Part shown: one piece after another, positions 23,410-33,774 of the stretch
Position numbering within the stretch: position 1 is the stretch's first letter
Layout of the letters: each line of letters begins with the position of its first letter
NCBI RefSeq assembly: GCF_000586435.1
Contig: NZ_BAWH01000001.1
Span: 62,001 to 126,000, forward strand
Reading direction: 5' to 3'
DNA from: Psychrobacter sp. JCM 18901
Lineage (GTDB): Bacteria > Pseudomonadota > Gammaproteobacteria > Pseudomonadales > Moraxellaceae
Length of the DNA: 64,000 nt
Translations under genes and position numbers: made by a program
The notes under the pieces: generated by a model
The model's input: the letters and a program-made list of their open reading frames with translations, nothing else
Told to the model about the DNA's origin: nothing
The model's database searches: none

Positions 23410-23848
23410 GAAGTTCAATCCTATTTACAATTATTTGTTGCATCGTCAACCGATAACAATGCCGTGAATGGCGCGAAAAAGCAAGGCGTTTTGGCTATTA
23501 TTTGGTCGTTTTCCATACACTATTAACTATGTCGACTATAACTTTAAGTTATTACTATTGAAGAGATACTTAGCTATCTAACGACCTCAAAAATATAATG
23601 TCTAATAAAGCACTCATTACATTGAGTGAGCCAGTATTGTAACGTTTTATGATAGTTGTCGCATAATTGAGACTCACCAGTAGGCGAGAATCTTCTGAAA
23701 TGCTAAAGTAAGTCTCAAACACAATTACTCGACGTTAGTTATTTGATGTCAGGTGAGTTACAACCACGATATTTCTTATCAAATAAAAGCTTAACCAATA
23801 TACATCATCGGCTCTATCAAAATTTCAATCAACGGTTAGTACCTACTT
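23410..23848. other. Divergent intergenic region asd/EEP gene
   Basis: About 440 AT-rich bases. I see no gene, strong hairpin or repeat; it must carry the asd promoter. Confidence 0.5.
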
Positions 23849-24979
23849 ATGGATCTCTCACTATTATATTACGCCTTACAAGGTCTAGCAGGATTCATCG
23901 CCTTTGTCACAATCTGGGGCTGGTTGCCGCTGGATAACTGGTGGGTGCGCGGTGTTGAGTTTCCACGTATTCAAATAATGGTGCTTGGTATTATCGCTTG
24001 GTTTGGCATGTTAGTGTTTTTCTCAGAGTGGGAGTTATGGCAGTGGATATTGTTTGTTGTATTGAGCGGTACGTTAGCATTTCAGCTGAGAATGGTACTG
24101 CCCTATACTAAGCTGTGGAAAAAAGAAGTTCAAAAGGCAAAAGATAAGCCAGAAGAGCAAGCGCATCAGATAAAAATCATGGTATCAAACGTATTGACAC
24201 CCAATGACGAAACGCAAAAACTGGTCGATTTGGTTAAGCAAAAGCAGCCTGATATCTTAATTACATTAGAGAGTGATAAGAAATGGGAGCAAGCCTTACA
24301 GCAAGTTGAGCCTGACTATCCTTATACCGTGAAAGTGCCATTAGATAATTTATATGGTATGCACTTGTATTCTAAGCTTGAGCTTATCGATCCTGAAGTT
24401 AAGTATTTGATGATAGATGATATACCTTCTATTCATACACAGTTGCGTTTACAAGGTGGTCGCGTCATTTGGTTATATTGCTTGCATCCCATGCCGCCTA
24501 GCCCAACTGAAGCTGATAAGTCCACCACACGTGATGCTGAGCTGCTCATGGTAGGTAAACACATAAAAGAAAACGACCAAACGGCGATACTGGCAGGTGA
24601 TCTCAATGATGTCGCATGGTCAAAAACTACTCGTCGCTTTCAGCGTATTTCTGGCTTGCTAGATCCTCGCATTGGTCGACATTTTATTAATACCTTTCAT
24701 GTTAAATACCCGTTTCTGCGTTGGGCTCTAGACCATATTTTCCATAGTGCTTGCTTTACGGTAGTTGATATTCAGCGTATGCCATCCGTAGGATCTGATC
24801 ACTTTCCTGTGATGACTACCTTGCAATATGAGCCAGAAGAGGCAAGCAATCAAGAAGGCAATGCGCCTACGGCACAAGCAGAAGATATCCAAGAAACTGA
24901 TAACAAGATCGAAGAAGGCAAAAAAGAAGGCGAAAAAGTGTCAGAAGAGCACAGACAAGAGCAGCGCAGTTTTGGTTGA
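23849..24979 (+). CDS. Endonuclease/exonuclease/phosphatase (EEP) family membrane protein
   Basis: 376 residues with two or three N-terminal membrane segments (about residues 4-80, for example 'ALQGLAGFIAFVTIWGWLPL'), then a cytoplasmic or periplasmic EEP catalytic domain. Recognisable EEP motifs are 'ILITLESDKKWEQ', 'AILAGDLNDVAWS' (metal and catalytic Asp/Asn) and 'VGSDHFPVM' (terminal catalytic Asp-His). The last ~45 residues are Glu/Lys-rich and probably disordered. This resembles YafD/YbhP-type membrane EEP proteins; substrate unknown. The gene is intact and monocistronic, followed by two terminators. Confidence 0.85.
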   Translation: MDLSLLYYALQGLAGFIAFVTIWGWLPLDNWWVRGVEFPRIQIMVLGIIAWFGMLVFFSEWELWQWILFVVLSGTLAFQLRMVLPYTKLWKKEVQKAKDKPEEQAHQIKIMVSNVLTPNDETQKLVDLVKQKQPDILITLESDKKWEQALQQVEPDYPYTVKVPLDNLYGMHLYSKLELIDPEVKYLMIDDIPSIHTQLRLQGGRVIWLYCLHPMPPSPTEADKSTTRDAELLMVGKHIKENDQTAILAGDLNDVAWSKTTRRFQRISGLLDPRIGRHFINTFHVKYPFLRWALDHIFHSACFTVVDIQRMPSVGSDHFPVMTTLQYEPEEASNQEGNAPTAQAEDIQETDNKIEEGKKEGEKVSEEHRQEQRSFG

Positions 24980-25235
24980 TAAAAGAGGCTGTTTATTAGC
25001 TGTAATGCATAAAAGTGATGTAAGCATATGCTTACGCAAAATAGAGTCTTTAGCTTCTATCGGCACCAAATCCATTGGCCTATAATACATCCATCAACAC
25101 AAGGATACGCATGGATGTAGTGTTGAGACAGTATCAATAAAAGCACAGGTCAGCCCGCTGTCTTATATAATGCTGTTAAATGACTTAGGATGAGTCAGCA
25201 CGGAAGAGAGATAATAACAATAACACGAAGCATTG

Positions 25236-25272
25236 AAACCCTGAACCAATCGCCCTAGGTTCGGGGTTTTTC
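25236..25272 (+). terminator. Rho-independent terminator downstream of the EEP gene
   Basis: AAACCCTGAACC pairs with GGTTCGGGGTTT (one wobble) and is followed by five T. It stands 256 bases after the stop codon, in a roughly 480-base spacer otherwise without genes. Confidence 0.8.
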
Positions 25273-25366
25273 TTTGTGTATAGATTTTGGTTTATCAAGA
25301 TTTAAACTATTTAACTTTGGGATTTTCTCATCAAAGCTTCCAGTTAAATATCTAACTGCGCAAAAT

Positions 25367-25406
25367 AAAGAAGGGTATATGCAATGGCATATACCCTTCT
25401 TTATTT
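25367..25406. terminator. Bidirectional terminator, perfect 16-bp stem
   Basis: AAAGAAGGGTATATGC (25367-25382) pairs perfectly with 25387-25402 around AATG, with AT tails on both sides. On the minus strand it ends the surA transcript, whose stop is at 25459. Confidence 0.88.
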
Positions 25407-25458
25407 AAATCGATTCAATATTCTAGCTAACTTAATACTATTAGCTTATTACAACACA

Positions 25459-26851
25459 TTAGCCAAGTATCTGGATATAAGCGCCAGCACGTAGCTCTTG
25501 TAGCCAGTCTTCTTGAGCTTGCGGTGCTAGGCGTTGATACAGTGCTTGACGTGCCATGTTGCGACGATATTGCTCGCTAATATCCTGCTCACGCTTACCG
25601 TCGACTTTTAGGATATGCCAACCAAATTTTGTCTTAAATGGTGCAGAGTAGTCACCAACCGCTGTATTTTTCATGGTGGCTTCAAATGGACCAACCATAT
25701 CTTCTTCGCTAACCCAATCAAGATCACCGCCACGTCCCGCAGAACCTGGATCGTCTGAATATGTTGAGGCTAGGCTAGCAAAGTCAGCGCCGCCACGAAG
25801 TTGCTCGTATAGATCATTAATTTTTTTGTTCAGCAAGCGCGTCAGTTTGTAGATCATCGACTTTGACTAAGATATGGCGAGTATGCCACTGTGGTATCAG
25901 CATCGTGTCACTGGCTTTTTTTATCAGCAAGTTTGATGATATCAATACCTTCAGGAGTTAATAATGGCTCGCTTACGGTACCAACGTCTAATTTGGTAAT
26001 TCTGCTGGAAAGCTCTGTCGGTAAAGAGGCTGCCTTGTGGAAGCCCATATCTCCACCTTGTAGTGGAATCGGATAGCTACCTTGGCTAGCGGCAACGGCC
26101 TCAGCGACGTTGACATTTGGCTCAAGCAAACGCGTACGTAATGCTTGCGCGACTTTTAATGCTTCTTCACGTTGAGCGGCTGATAGGCGACTATAGTCAT
26201 CTATATAAGGCACACGTACGTGAATGGTTTGATATTCGCTTTGATTCAGACGTTTGGCTTCAGGTGAGGCCAAAAATGCATCAATGTCTTGCTCGCTAAT
26301 ACGTACTCGGCGAGTAATTTGACGCTGCTGTAGCGCTTGGATAGAAGCCTCTTCGATCAGTTTGGCGCGTAGATTGGCATAACTACCAGGTTGTGCTGCA
26401 TCTAGACGTTGCTGCAATGCTGCGATGCTATTAAGGCCTTCAGCTTGAGCGATTTGACCAAGACGTTGATTGATCTCTGCTTCATCAGCAGACAGTCCCG
26501 CACGTTTGACCATAGACAGTTGTAGTTCACGCAAAATAAGCGCGTTTAACACTTCAGACTGTAGTTGTGCTGAGTTTGCGATAGGCTCACCAGCAGCTTT
26601 TGCACGTGCTTGGGTTTGCTCGATAGCATCAACCAATTCGCTTTTTAAGATAGCATTTTCATTAACTAAAGCAATAATACCGTCTGTACTATTGGCTGGA
26701 GTCAAGCGATCAACTGAGCTTTGCGCAGCAGAAGTAGAAGCTTGAGCCGCTGCAGGTTTGACAGTAGCAGCGTTGGCACTTAACGTAAGCGTAAGCCTGC
26801 CATAGATAGCAATACTGCTCTGCTAGTCTGACGTAAAGAAAAAAATCTCAT
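25459..26851 (-). CDS. surA: Periplasmic chaperone/peptidyl-prolyl isomerase SurA, three frame breaks
   Basis: Periplasmic chaperone that escorts outer-membrane proteins to BAM and folds LptD. The restored protein of about 463 residues has a signal peptide ending near 'TLTLSANAAT', the SurA N-terminal chaperone domain ('IIALVNENAILKSELVDAI'), and two parvulin domains ('YQTIHVRVPY', 'QWHTRHILVKVDD' with 'FGWHILKVDG'). Frame breaks lie near 26795 (one base missing in the signal peptide), at T7 25916-25922 and at T7 25821-25827; T6 in the last two restores 'LADKKASDTML' and 'LAEQKINDLYE'. It lies downstream of lptD in the same direction, the standard pair. Confidence 0.93.
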
Positions 26852-27007
26852 GATGCTCCTCATCAATGTCATTGCATCGGATGGTAGTCGTCAACTCTAT
26901 CCGATATCCTTAATAATAAAATATTCGACAGCGTTTCCCATAATAGGGATTCAAATAGTGTCTTATAAATATTTACGTAAATAACTCTAATCTAGCAAAA
27001 AAACTGG

Positions 27008-30000
27008 TTAGTCCTTCCATGCCGTCTGTACAGGTTCAAAGCCCAAAATCTTATCAGCAAGCAATCGTGTCAAGCGGCTACTACCACTGCCAAGACCATT
27101 TAATCTAACTTCTGCCATAATAGCTTGCGTTGGCTCGTCTTTTACGTTTAGGTCATTGTAATAGCGACGACCATAGACAGCAAAGCCGAAACAGCAATCT
27201 TCGTAATCAACACCGATGAGTGAATCAAGCATCTTGTTACGATTATAATCGTACTGACCCTGAGCCAATATACGCCAGCTGTTATTGATAGGGAAAACAG
27301 CGGAAGCGGTAAACGCAGATAATGGCAACTGATCGGTATTATCATCACGCTGACGCTTAACATAACCCACATTAAATAAGCTATTGTCTGATGGCTGATA
27401 ACGAAGTTCAGTCGTAACGTAGTTCAAATCATAATTACTGGTTAGGGCACCGCTAACATCAACCCAAAAATTATTATAAGGCTGAGTGCTGGTATCCCAT
27501 ACCATACCCGAAGAAGACGAGGTAAATACTGGCTGATCGTCATCAAGTGTTACACGTCCATCATCTAGATAGAACTGTTCTGCAATGCTACCATCAAAAC
27601 GTGTCACACCCGTTGCATCGATGTAACGATAATTGACGCCAGGCGTAATAGAGTGCAAATCCTGCAAACGATCATGACCTAAAAACCAACTGTCCGAAAA
27701 TAGCTGCTCATAGTTAATAGAGGCAATACGCGTATTAAAGTTAGGAATGTCGTTTTGGTTTTTATACGGTGAATACGTATATTTTACGCGCGGACTAAGT
27801 AAACGATAGCCGCCCATTGTATCGTCAAACGCGCCAAACGGTGAGCCTGCTTGGTAAAAAGTCAAACCCGCATCAATACTGGCTTGCGGGACAAAAACCG
27901 ATTGACTGCCATCTTCTTCACTAAGCTGATTATCTTCCAAGCTATCTTCATCATATGACGTATATAGATGCTGCAAGCTAAGCTTAGGTTTGATATAACC
28001 CCAAGAGGTTCCATCGGATAGGCGGCGCTCAGTTTATTGTAGATACGTGCGCCACTTTTTTCGTTTTCAGAACCATCATCGATAGACTTCTTGAAGTATG
28101 CAGAATCATGAATACCAGTGATATCGAAGCGCTCAGCCCAAGGCAGACGATAATTTAATTTGAGCTGTGGCAAGCGTGAGTACGGCTTGTCTTTGTCTTC
28201 TAACGCTTCACCACTATCAGTGAATGCATCTAAAGTCTGGAAAGTTTCTACTTTTAGTTCACCATCGACATAATCATTGTAGTAATTGACACGGGCACGA
28301 CGTGGCAAGTTTATAGTGCTATCTGACAAGCCCAACGTATCAAAATCATTCAGGTAATCGGCATCTGATACATAGTTGTATTCGGCATCAGCGCTTAATC
28401 GTGGAATGCTTTTCGACGCCCAAGTGTGGTCATAAAACAAGCTGGTACGATCTTCGTCGTCATACTCTTTATCGTTTGGTAAGTATGAACCGTTTAAAAT
28501 ACCTTCCCCATAACTTTCAGTCAGATAACGGAACTCACCTGATAGCATCGGGTTACGGTCAGTATAAATATGCGTGTTAAGGGTGGCATCGTAGTTAGGT
28601 GCTAAGTTGAAATAATAAGGAATATCAACTTCAAGACCGCTTTCACTACTGACACTAGCACTTGGTAATAAAAATCCACTACTACGGCGACTGTCTATCG
28701 GGAAGTTAAAGTAGGGGAGATAAAATACGGGTATGTCAGCCACACGGAAAGTGGTGTTATACGCTTCGCCGCGCCCTGTATCAGTATTTAGATCGATACT
28801 TTTGGCTTCAAACTGCCATTTGCGGTTGGTAGGTGGACAGGTACTAAACATAACCTGATCCAGCTCGTATTCACTCTCGTTAGGTTTGTTTAAGCGTTTG
28901 GCATAGCCGTGCGCTTGTAGTCCAACACTGGCAAAAGCCACATCATTGGCCGTTGATTGACCAGTCTCAGTATTGTAATTCAAGCTGTCTGCAACGCCAA
29001 TTAAGCCGCTTTGTGCCGCTCTATCGTTAAAGCTGGCTTGGCCATTATTTGTAGAGACGTTGTTTGTAGCTGCATTGCTTGTACGCTGTCCAGTCGCATT
29101 ATCTGTAAACATGACTTTGCCTTGAGCAGCCGCAACGCCATTGCTCAAGTCAATCATGACTTCTTCTGCTTCGATATGCTGAGTGCCTTGATCGATTTTT
29201 ACATTGCCAGATAGCTCAGCGTAATTCACGTTATTGTAATAACCGTAATCAGACTCGGTAAATAAAGGGGCTTGATTGTTCGGAACGCTAGCCACATTTG
29301 GTGCTGGTTGTCCGTTTGCCGTACCAGCTTCGTTTACAGCGCGTTGATAATTGGGGTTACTCTGCGGATATACCCATTGACCTTCACAGCGCTGGGCACT
29401 GTCCACGGCATTTGGCAACAGACGCAAATCTCTACCGACCTTTGGAATCGTCTGTGCAGCAGGCATCGCATTATTATGAGTATTGTTCGCTTCAGTGCTG
29501 ACAGCCTCATTGTTTAATGTTGAAGCATCGGTATCTGGTGTTAGCTCATAAAACTCTGCTAAGCGAATTAAGCTGGCTTGAATACTCTCATCATTAAGAT
29601 CTAGTTTGCCATTATCTGTTGTTATCGCTTTAGGGGCAAAGGCACTGCTATCTGGTGTATCAATGCTTGCTTGGTTGTTAGTTTCTGTATTTAAATTAGC
29701 AGTATTAGAAACTTCGTTGCTAAAAGCTTCAGAGTCAGCAGCCTCATTAATATCTGTGATATCTAGGTCATTGTTCTCAGAGAATCTGCTATCTAACGCA
29801 GTATCATTTAATAAAGTAGCGTTGTTCGTATTAGCAGAATTAGCATCGTCTGGATAGCTATCATTTAGAATATCTGCTTCTTGATAGCCCTCATTACTTT
29901 GAGTACGACTGATACTATTGGTGTCAGTCGCCACACTATTAGACGCATAGCTGCCTGTACTGTCCGTAGTGAGTGGTTCAGTTTTTTTGCGTATTGGCAT

Positions 30001-30097
30001 CACCAATGGCAGCACTGACAGTTAGGCTAGATAAACCTAAGGCACCAAATAAGATCAAGCGGATGCTTTGGTAAAGCGGAGAATATAACAAGGGCAC
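27008..30097 (-). CDS. lptD: LPS assembly protein LptD, long N-terminal extension, two frame breaks
   Basis: Outer-membrane beta-barrel that, with LptE, inserts LPS into the outer leaflet. The N-terminal OstA/LptA-like jellyroll appears in 'NYAELSGNVKIDQGTQHIEA' and 'VMIDLSNGVAAAQGKVMFTD'; the barrel includes 'FRVADIPVFYLPYFNFPID', the most conserved LptD stretch. Frame breaks lie at T7 29982-29988 (T6 joins the signal peptide) and CCCC 27999-28002 (five C gives 'EPLGGYIKPKLSLQHL'). I place the start at GTG 30097, giving a signal sequence with 'SSLTVSAAIG'; support for it is weak. The restored ~1029 residues exceed the usual 780-900 because of an Asn/Thr/Ser/Asp-rich block of about 200 residues. 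Confidence 0.92.
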
Positions 30098-30462
30098 ACC
30101 TATGATTGCAGAGCTTATTGGATTGCATGACTGAGTTTAGTAGCGGTATCACCGAACGACATAAAGCAGTGAACGAGCGACTAAAATATGACTAATGTAT
30201 TCTCAAAAATTTGGATGTTTTACATATAATGACGACTAATCATAGTCAAAAAAACCAAATCAGCTACACTATTTACCAAAATTTATAATATAGCCATGCT
30301 GATTTTTAAGTAGCGATAGCGATTCTATCCGACATCAAGTATTGAATGATATAGCAATACGTCTGTGACAGCTTGTAGAGCACCGACACATATCGCTATT
30401 TTAGCAAGTATTTGTCCGACTTATCACTACTTTAATTATTTATGACTTATATTTAACCAGCG
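30098..30462. other. Divergent promoter region lptD/amgK
   Basis: About 365 bases between divergently transcribed lptD-surA and amgK-murU. I see no gene; it must contain both promoters, but none stands out clearly. Confidence 0.5.
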
Positions 30463-31575
30463 ATGCCCAATATGACTGACAAAACGACTTTAGAGACTGA
30501 TATGATCGATGAAAATAACAACCGCCAACAGCAATTAGAACAATGGTTACAGCAAGTATTTTTAGATCAAACATTTAGTCTAGATAGCTTACCTGGTGAC
30601 GCTAGTGCCCGCCGATATCATCGTATCGAACTATCAGAGACAGACAATAGCGCCAATAAGCATTATATCGTCATGGACTCCGCTGACGAGCAAGATGCGA
30701 TGCTGCAGTTTATCAATGTCGCTAAGCTGATGGCACCTGCTGTCAACGTGCCGACTCTGACTGCACAAAATGTAGAAAAAGGATTTTTGGTATTACAAGA
30801 TTTTGGCACAGTAGAATTTGCCCATTTGCTTATCGATGCAACCGTAGACCAAATCAATGACTACTATCAACTAGCAATGCAGACATTAGTGGCGCTACAA
30901 ACGGTACCAGTAGAAACGGCAAAGTCGCAACACCAATTGCCAGATTATGATATAGCACTATTAGACCGCGAGATGGATTTATTTAGCGAATGGTTTATGC
31001 CTTATATTGGTGTCGCGCTAGATGAGCAGGTTTGGGGAAACCTAAAAACAGCGTTAATGAATGAGATTTTGCGACAGCCACAAGTGGTGGTCCATCGTGA
31101 TTATCACAGCCGCAACCTTATGCAAGATCAAGCAGATAAATCAAAGTTGGGCGTGATTGATTTTCAAGATGCCGTCATTGGTTCGTATGCTTATGATTTA
31201 GTGTCGTTAGTCCGCGATGCTTATGTTGAATGGCCAGAGAGCCAAATATCTGCATGGATTGATGACTTTTGGCAGCTACAAAAGCAAAAATCACTAACCA
31301 CTGCTGATAGCGCGGTACAGTTTGAAAACGATGTGAATGTCATAGGCGTACAACGTCACTTAAAGGTACTAGGGATTTTTATTCGTTTGTCTGAGCGTGA
31401 TGGCAAAGACCGCTATTTGGCGGATATTCCTAAAGTCATGCGTGATTTGATTATTGAATTAAACTGGCTTGCCGAACATGGCAATGATGAACTAAAGCAA
31501 TCAATTATATCGTTTAATCAATGGTTACAAGAGGCAGTGCTACCTGCTTATAAAGAGAAGTTTGCTTCAGCGTAG
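30463..31575 (+). CDS. amgK: Sugar kinase of the aminoglycoside phosphotransferase fold (AmgK-like)
   Basis: 370 residues of the APH fold: 'VVHRDYHSRNLM' is the Brenner motif with catalytic Asp and Asn, and 'GVIDFQDAVIGSYAYDLVSL' is the metal-binding loop. In Pseudomonas the homologue AmgK phosphorylates N-acetylmuramate at the anomeric position in peptidoglycan recycling. The assignment rests on the next gene being the MurU-like nucleotidyltransferase and on the conserved divergent pairing with lptD-surA. The start may be at 30463 or 30472. The gene is intact. Confidence 0.85.
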   Translation: MPNMTDKTTLETDMIDENNNRQQQLEQWLQQVFLDQTFSLDSLPGDASARRYHRIELSETDNSANKHYIVMDSADEQDAMLQFINVAKLMAPAVNVPTLTAQNVEKGFLVLQDFGTVEFAHLLIDATVDQINDYYQLAMQTLVALQTVPVETAKSQHQLPDYDIALLDREMDLFSEWFMPYIGVALDEQVWGNLKTALMNEILRQPQVVVHRDYHSRNLMQDQADKSKLGVIDFQDAVIGSYAYDLVSLVRDAYVEWPESQISAWIDDFWQLQKQKSLTTADSAVQFENDVNVIGVQRHLKVLGIFIRLSERDGKDRYLADIPKVMRDLIIELNWLAEHGNDELKQSIISFNQWLQEAVLPAYKEKFASA

Positions 31576-31621
31576 ATGACGCCCAGCTACATTAATTTAA
31601 ATAATAAAGATAGGAGCGCAG

Positions 31622-32358
31622 ATGTCTACCTCTACGATTACACAAGCCATGATTTTGGCAGCGGGCAAGGGCACACGCCTACGTCCATTAACGCTTGAGA
31701 CGCCCAAGCCTTTGGTTGAAGTCGCAGGTCAACCGCTTATTGTTTGGCATATTAAAGCACTACAAGCAGCAGGCATTACTGATATCACGGTCAATGCATC
31801 ATGGTTGGCAGATAAGCTAATGGACACCTTAGGTGACGGTTCGCAGTATGGCGTAAAGCTGCATTGGTCAGTAGAAGACGATGAACCACTTGAGACTGCA
31901 GGCGGTATTTTTCAGGCATTACAATCAGGTAAACTAAAGGATGAGCCATTTATTCTGGTCAATTCTGACGTTTGGACTACCTATGATTTTTCTCAATTAA
32001 CAGACTATACATTGGGAGCGGATCAGCGCGCCCATTTATTATTGATTGATAATCCAGAGCACAATAATGGCGGCGATTTCGCGATTAATAATGGCCTTGC
32101 TAGTGAACATCCGGTTGGCGATGCGGATAAGTATACATTCGCTGGTATTAGCGTAATGTCACCCAATTGGTAGAAGGTCTGGTATCAGGACAGCCTGCTG
32201 CATTAGCACCACTACTAAAGCAAGCAATGATAAAGTTTCAGATTACCGCTGAAGTGACAACAGATAATTGGATAGACGTGGGGACCCCAGAGCGTCTAAC
32301 ACAGGTCAATCAGTTTATCGAACAGAATGATATCGAGCATGCAGGTAAACCAAGCTGA
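31622..32358 (+). CDS. murU: N-acetylmuramate alpha-1-phosphate uridylyltransferase MurU, one frame break
   Basis: Nucleotidyltransferase with the signature 'AMILAAGKGTRLRPLTLETP' followed by 'KPLVEVAGQPLI', then 'VNSDVWTTYDF'. In Pseudomonas MurU makes UDP-MurNAc from the AmgK product, bypassing de novo UDP-MurNAc synthesis. The frame breaks at CCC 32162-32164; CCCC restores 'SVMSPQLVEGLVSGQPAAL'. The restored length of about 245 residues is normal. AGGAG lies before the ATG, and the gene follows amgK by 46 bases. Confidence 0.88.
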
Positions 32359-32374
32359 TAAATTTAAGATAAAT

Positions 32375-32410
32375 AAAAAGCAGCGTTGATTATTCAACGC
32401 TGCTTTTTTT
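32375..32410 (+). terminator. Rho-independent terminator after murU
   Basis: AGCAGCGTTGA pairs with TCAACGCTGCT around TTAT and is followed by six T; the A-run on the other side may let it work in both directions. Confidence 0.9.
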
Positions 32411-32545
32411 ATGCATATAGAGTTATTTTTTTACGATACATCTACAAGGTATATTGGCAAGATAGAAATGCAAATTTAACATCTAGCAAGCTATTCATTA
32501 GCTAACTAACTAACTAGCACTCAATCGTATGATTAGGCGATTACG

Positions 32546-32662
32546 CTAAACACCCATGGCTAGTTTAATTAGCTGAGCAATGGTAAACACCACTAAAAAC
32601 CCTGCTAAATATAGACCCACGAACCATGCCCATTGCGATTGTTTTTTACTGAACTTTTTCAT
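32546..32662 (-). CDS. DUF2474-type small membrane protein of the bd oxidase operon
   Basis: A 38-residue ORF with a basic start 'MKKFSKKQSQW' and one membrane helix ('WFVGLYLAGFLVVFTIAQL'). It follows cydB on the same strand after about 100 bases. Size, single helix, Trp-rich entry and position match the DUF2474/CydX-like subunits found behind cyanide-insensitive bd oxidase genes. An AGGAGATC-type ribosome-binding site precedes its ATG. It is easily missed because of its length. Confidence 0.8.
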   Translation of the reverse strand: MKKFSKKQSQWAWFVGLYLAGFLVVFTIAQLIKLAMGV

Positions 32663-32757
32663 AGAGATCTCCTGATTAGCGTATGAAGTGTGACTATCAT
32701 CTATAAACGATGATAGCCATCCTTTTTAGCTGATCCGTTGCGCGCCGCGATTAGCGA

Positions 32758-33774
32758 CTAGTACATCGGATTGTGATCAGATTTACCTTTGAAGGTATAG
32801 TAAGCAAATGCTGTATAGCTCAAGATAATCGGTAACATGATACAGGCGCCAATCAGCATGAATGATAATGAAGTATCGGCAGCAGCAGCCTCATAAATCG
32901 TCATTTGATACGGTACGATATAAGGGAATAGGGCGAAACAAACGCCGATGTAACCCATTAAAAATAGAGCAACCGTTAGTAAAAATGGACGATACTCACG
33001 CTCTGTTTTTAAGTCTTTACGCATGATAAAGAATAAGAGCATGACAATGATAGGCATAGGAGCAAGATACAATAAATCTGGGAAACTAAACCATCCTTCT
33101 AATGCGTCAATGTCTGAGAAGTACATAAACGCTGTGACCACAACCATCGCTACTAGTAACGCAGTAAGCATCCATCTAGAAACTTGGCGCGCCCATACTT
33201 GTAACGTGTGTTCTGTTTTTATAATAAGCCACGTTGAACCAAGTAAGGCATAGCCGATAATCATAGCAAATCCGCACACAATCGAGAAGGGCGTGAGCCA
33301 ATCAAATGGGCCACCAGTATATAGACGGTTACTGGCTTCTAAACCTTGCACTAACGCCCCAAGCATAATGCCTTGAGAGAAAGTGGCAACGACTGAACCG
33401 ACAAAGAAGAAGGTATCCCATACATGCCGACGTGAAGAGGATTTAAAGCGAAACTCAAACGCCACACCGCGCATGATAAGACCGAACAACATGGCAGTCA
33501 CGGGTAAATAAAGACCTGTCATGATAATGCCATAAGCAACAGGGAATGCTGCGAATAGACCACCACCGCCTAGCACTAGCCACGTCTCGTTACCGTCCCA
33601 AAATGGCGCGATAGAGTTCATCATGCGGCTACGGTTTTTATCTGAGCCTGCAAAAGGGAACAAGATACCGCAGCCTAAATCAAAGCCATCAAGCAGTACA
33701 TAGACAAAGACAGACAAAGCAATCAAACCGCCCCAAATAAGAGGTAAATCTAATACATCACCGAAGTTAAACAT
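32758..33774 (-). CDS. cydB: Cytochrome bd-type ubiquinol oxidase subunit II
   Basis: Inner-membrane subunit of a proton-motive quinol:O2 oxidoreductase. It has 338 residues with about eight membrane segments; 'LLDGFDLGCGILFPFAG' and 'FWDGNETWLVLGGGGLFAAF' are the conserved CydB motifs. The length matches CioB (~335) rather than E. coli CydB (~379), supporting the cyanide-insensitive branch. Its start overlaps the last base of the cydA stop, so the two are translationally coupled. The gene is intact. Confidence 0.93.
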   Translation of the reverse strand: MFNFGDVLDLPLIWGGLIALSVFVYVLLDGFDLGCGILFPFAGSDKNRSRMMNSIAPFWDGNETWLVLGGGGLFAAFPVAYGIIMTGLYLPVTAMLFGLIMRGVAFEFRFKSSSRRHVWDTFFFVGSVVATFSQGIMLGALVQGLEASNRLYTGGPFDWLTPFSIVCGFAMIIGYALLGSTWLIIKTEHTLQVWARQVSRWMLTALLVAMVVVTAFMYFSDIDALEGWFSFPDLLYLAPMPIIVMLLFFIMRKDLKTEREYRPFLLTVALFLMGYIGVCFALFPYIVPYQMTIYEAAAADTSLSFMLIGACIMLPIILSYTAFAYYTFKGKSDHNPMY

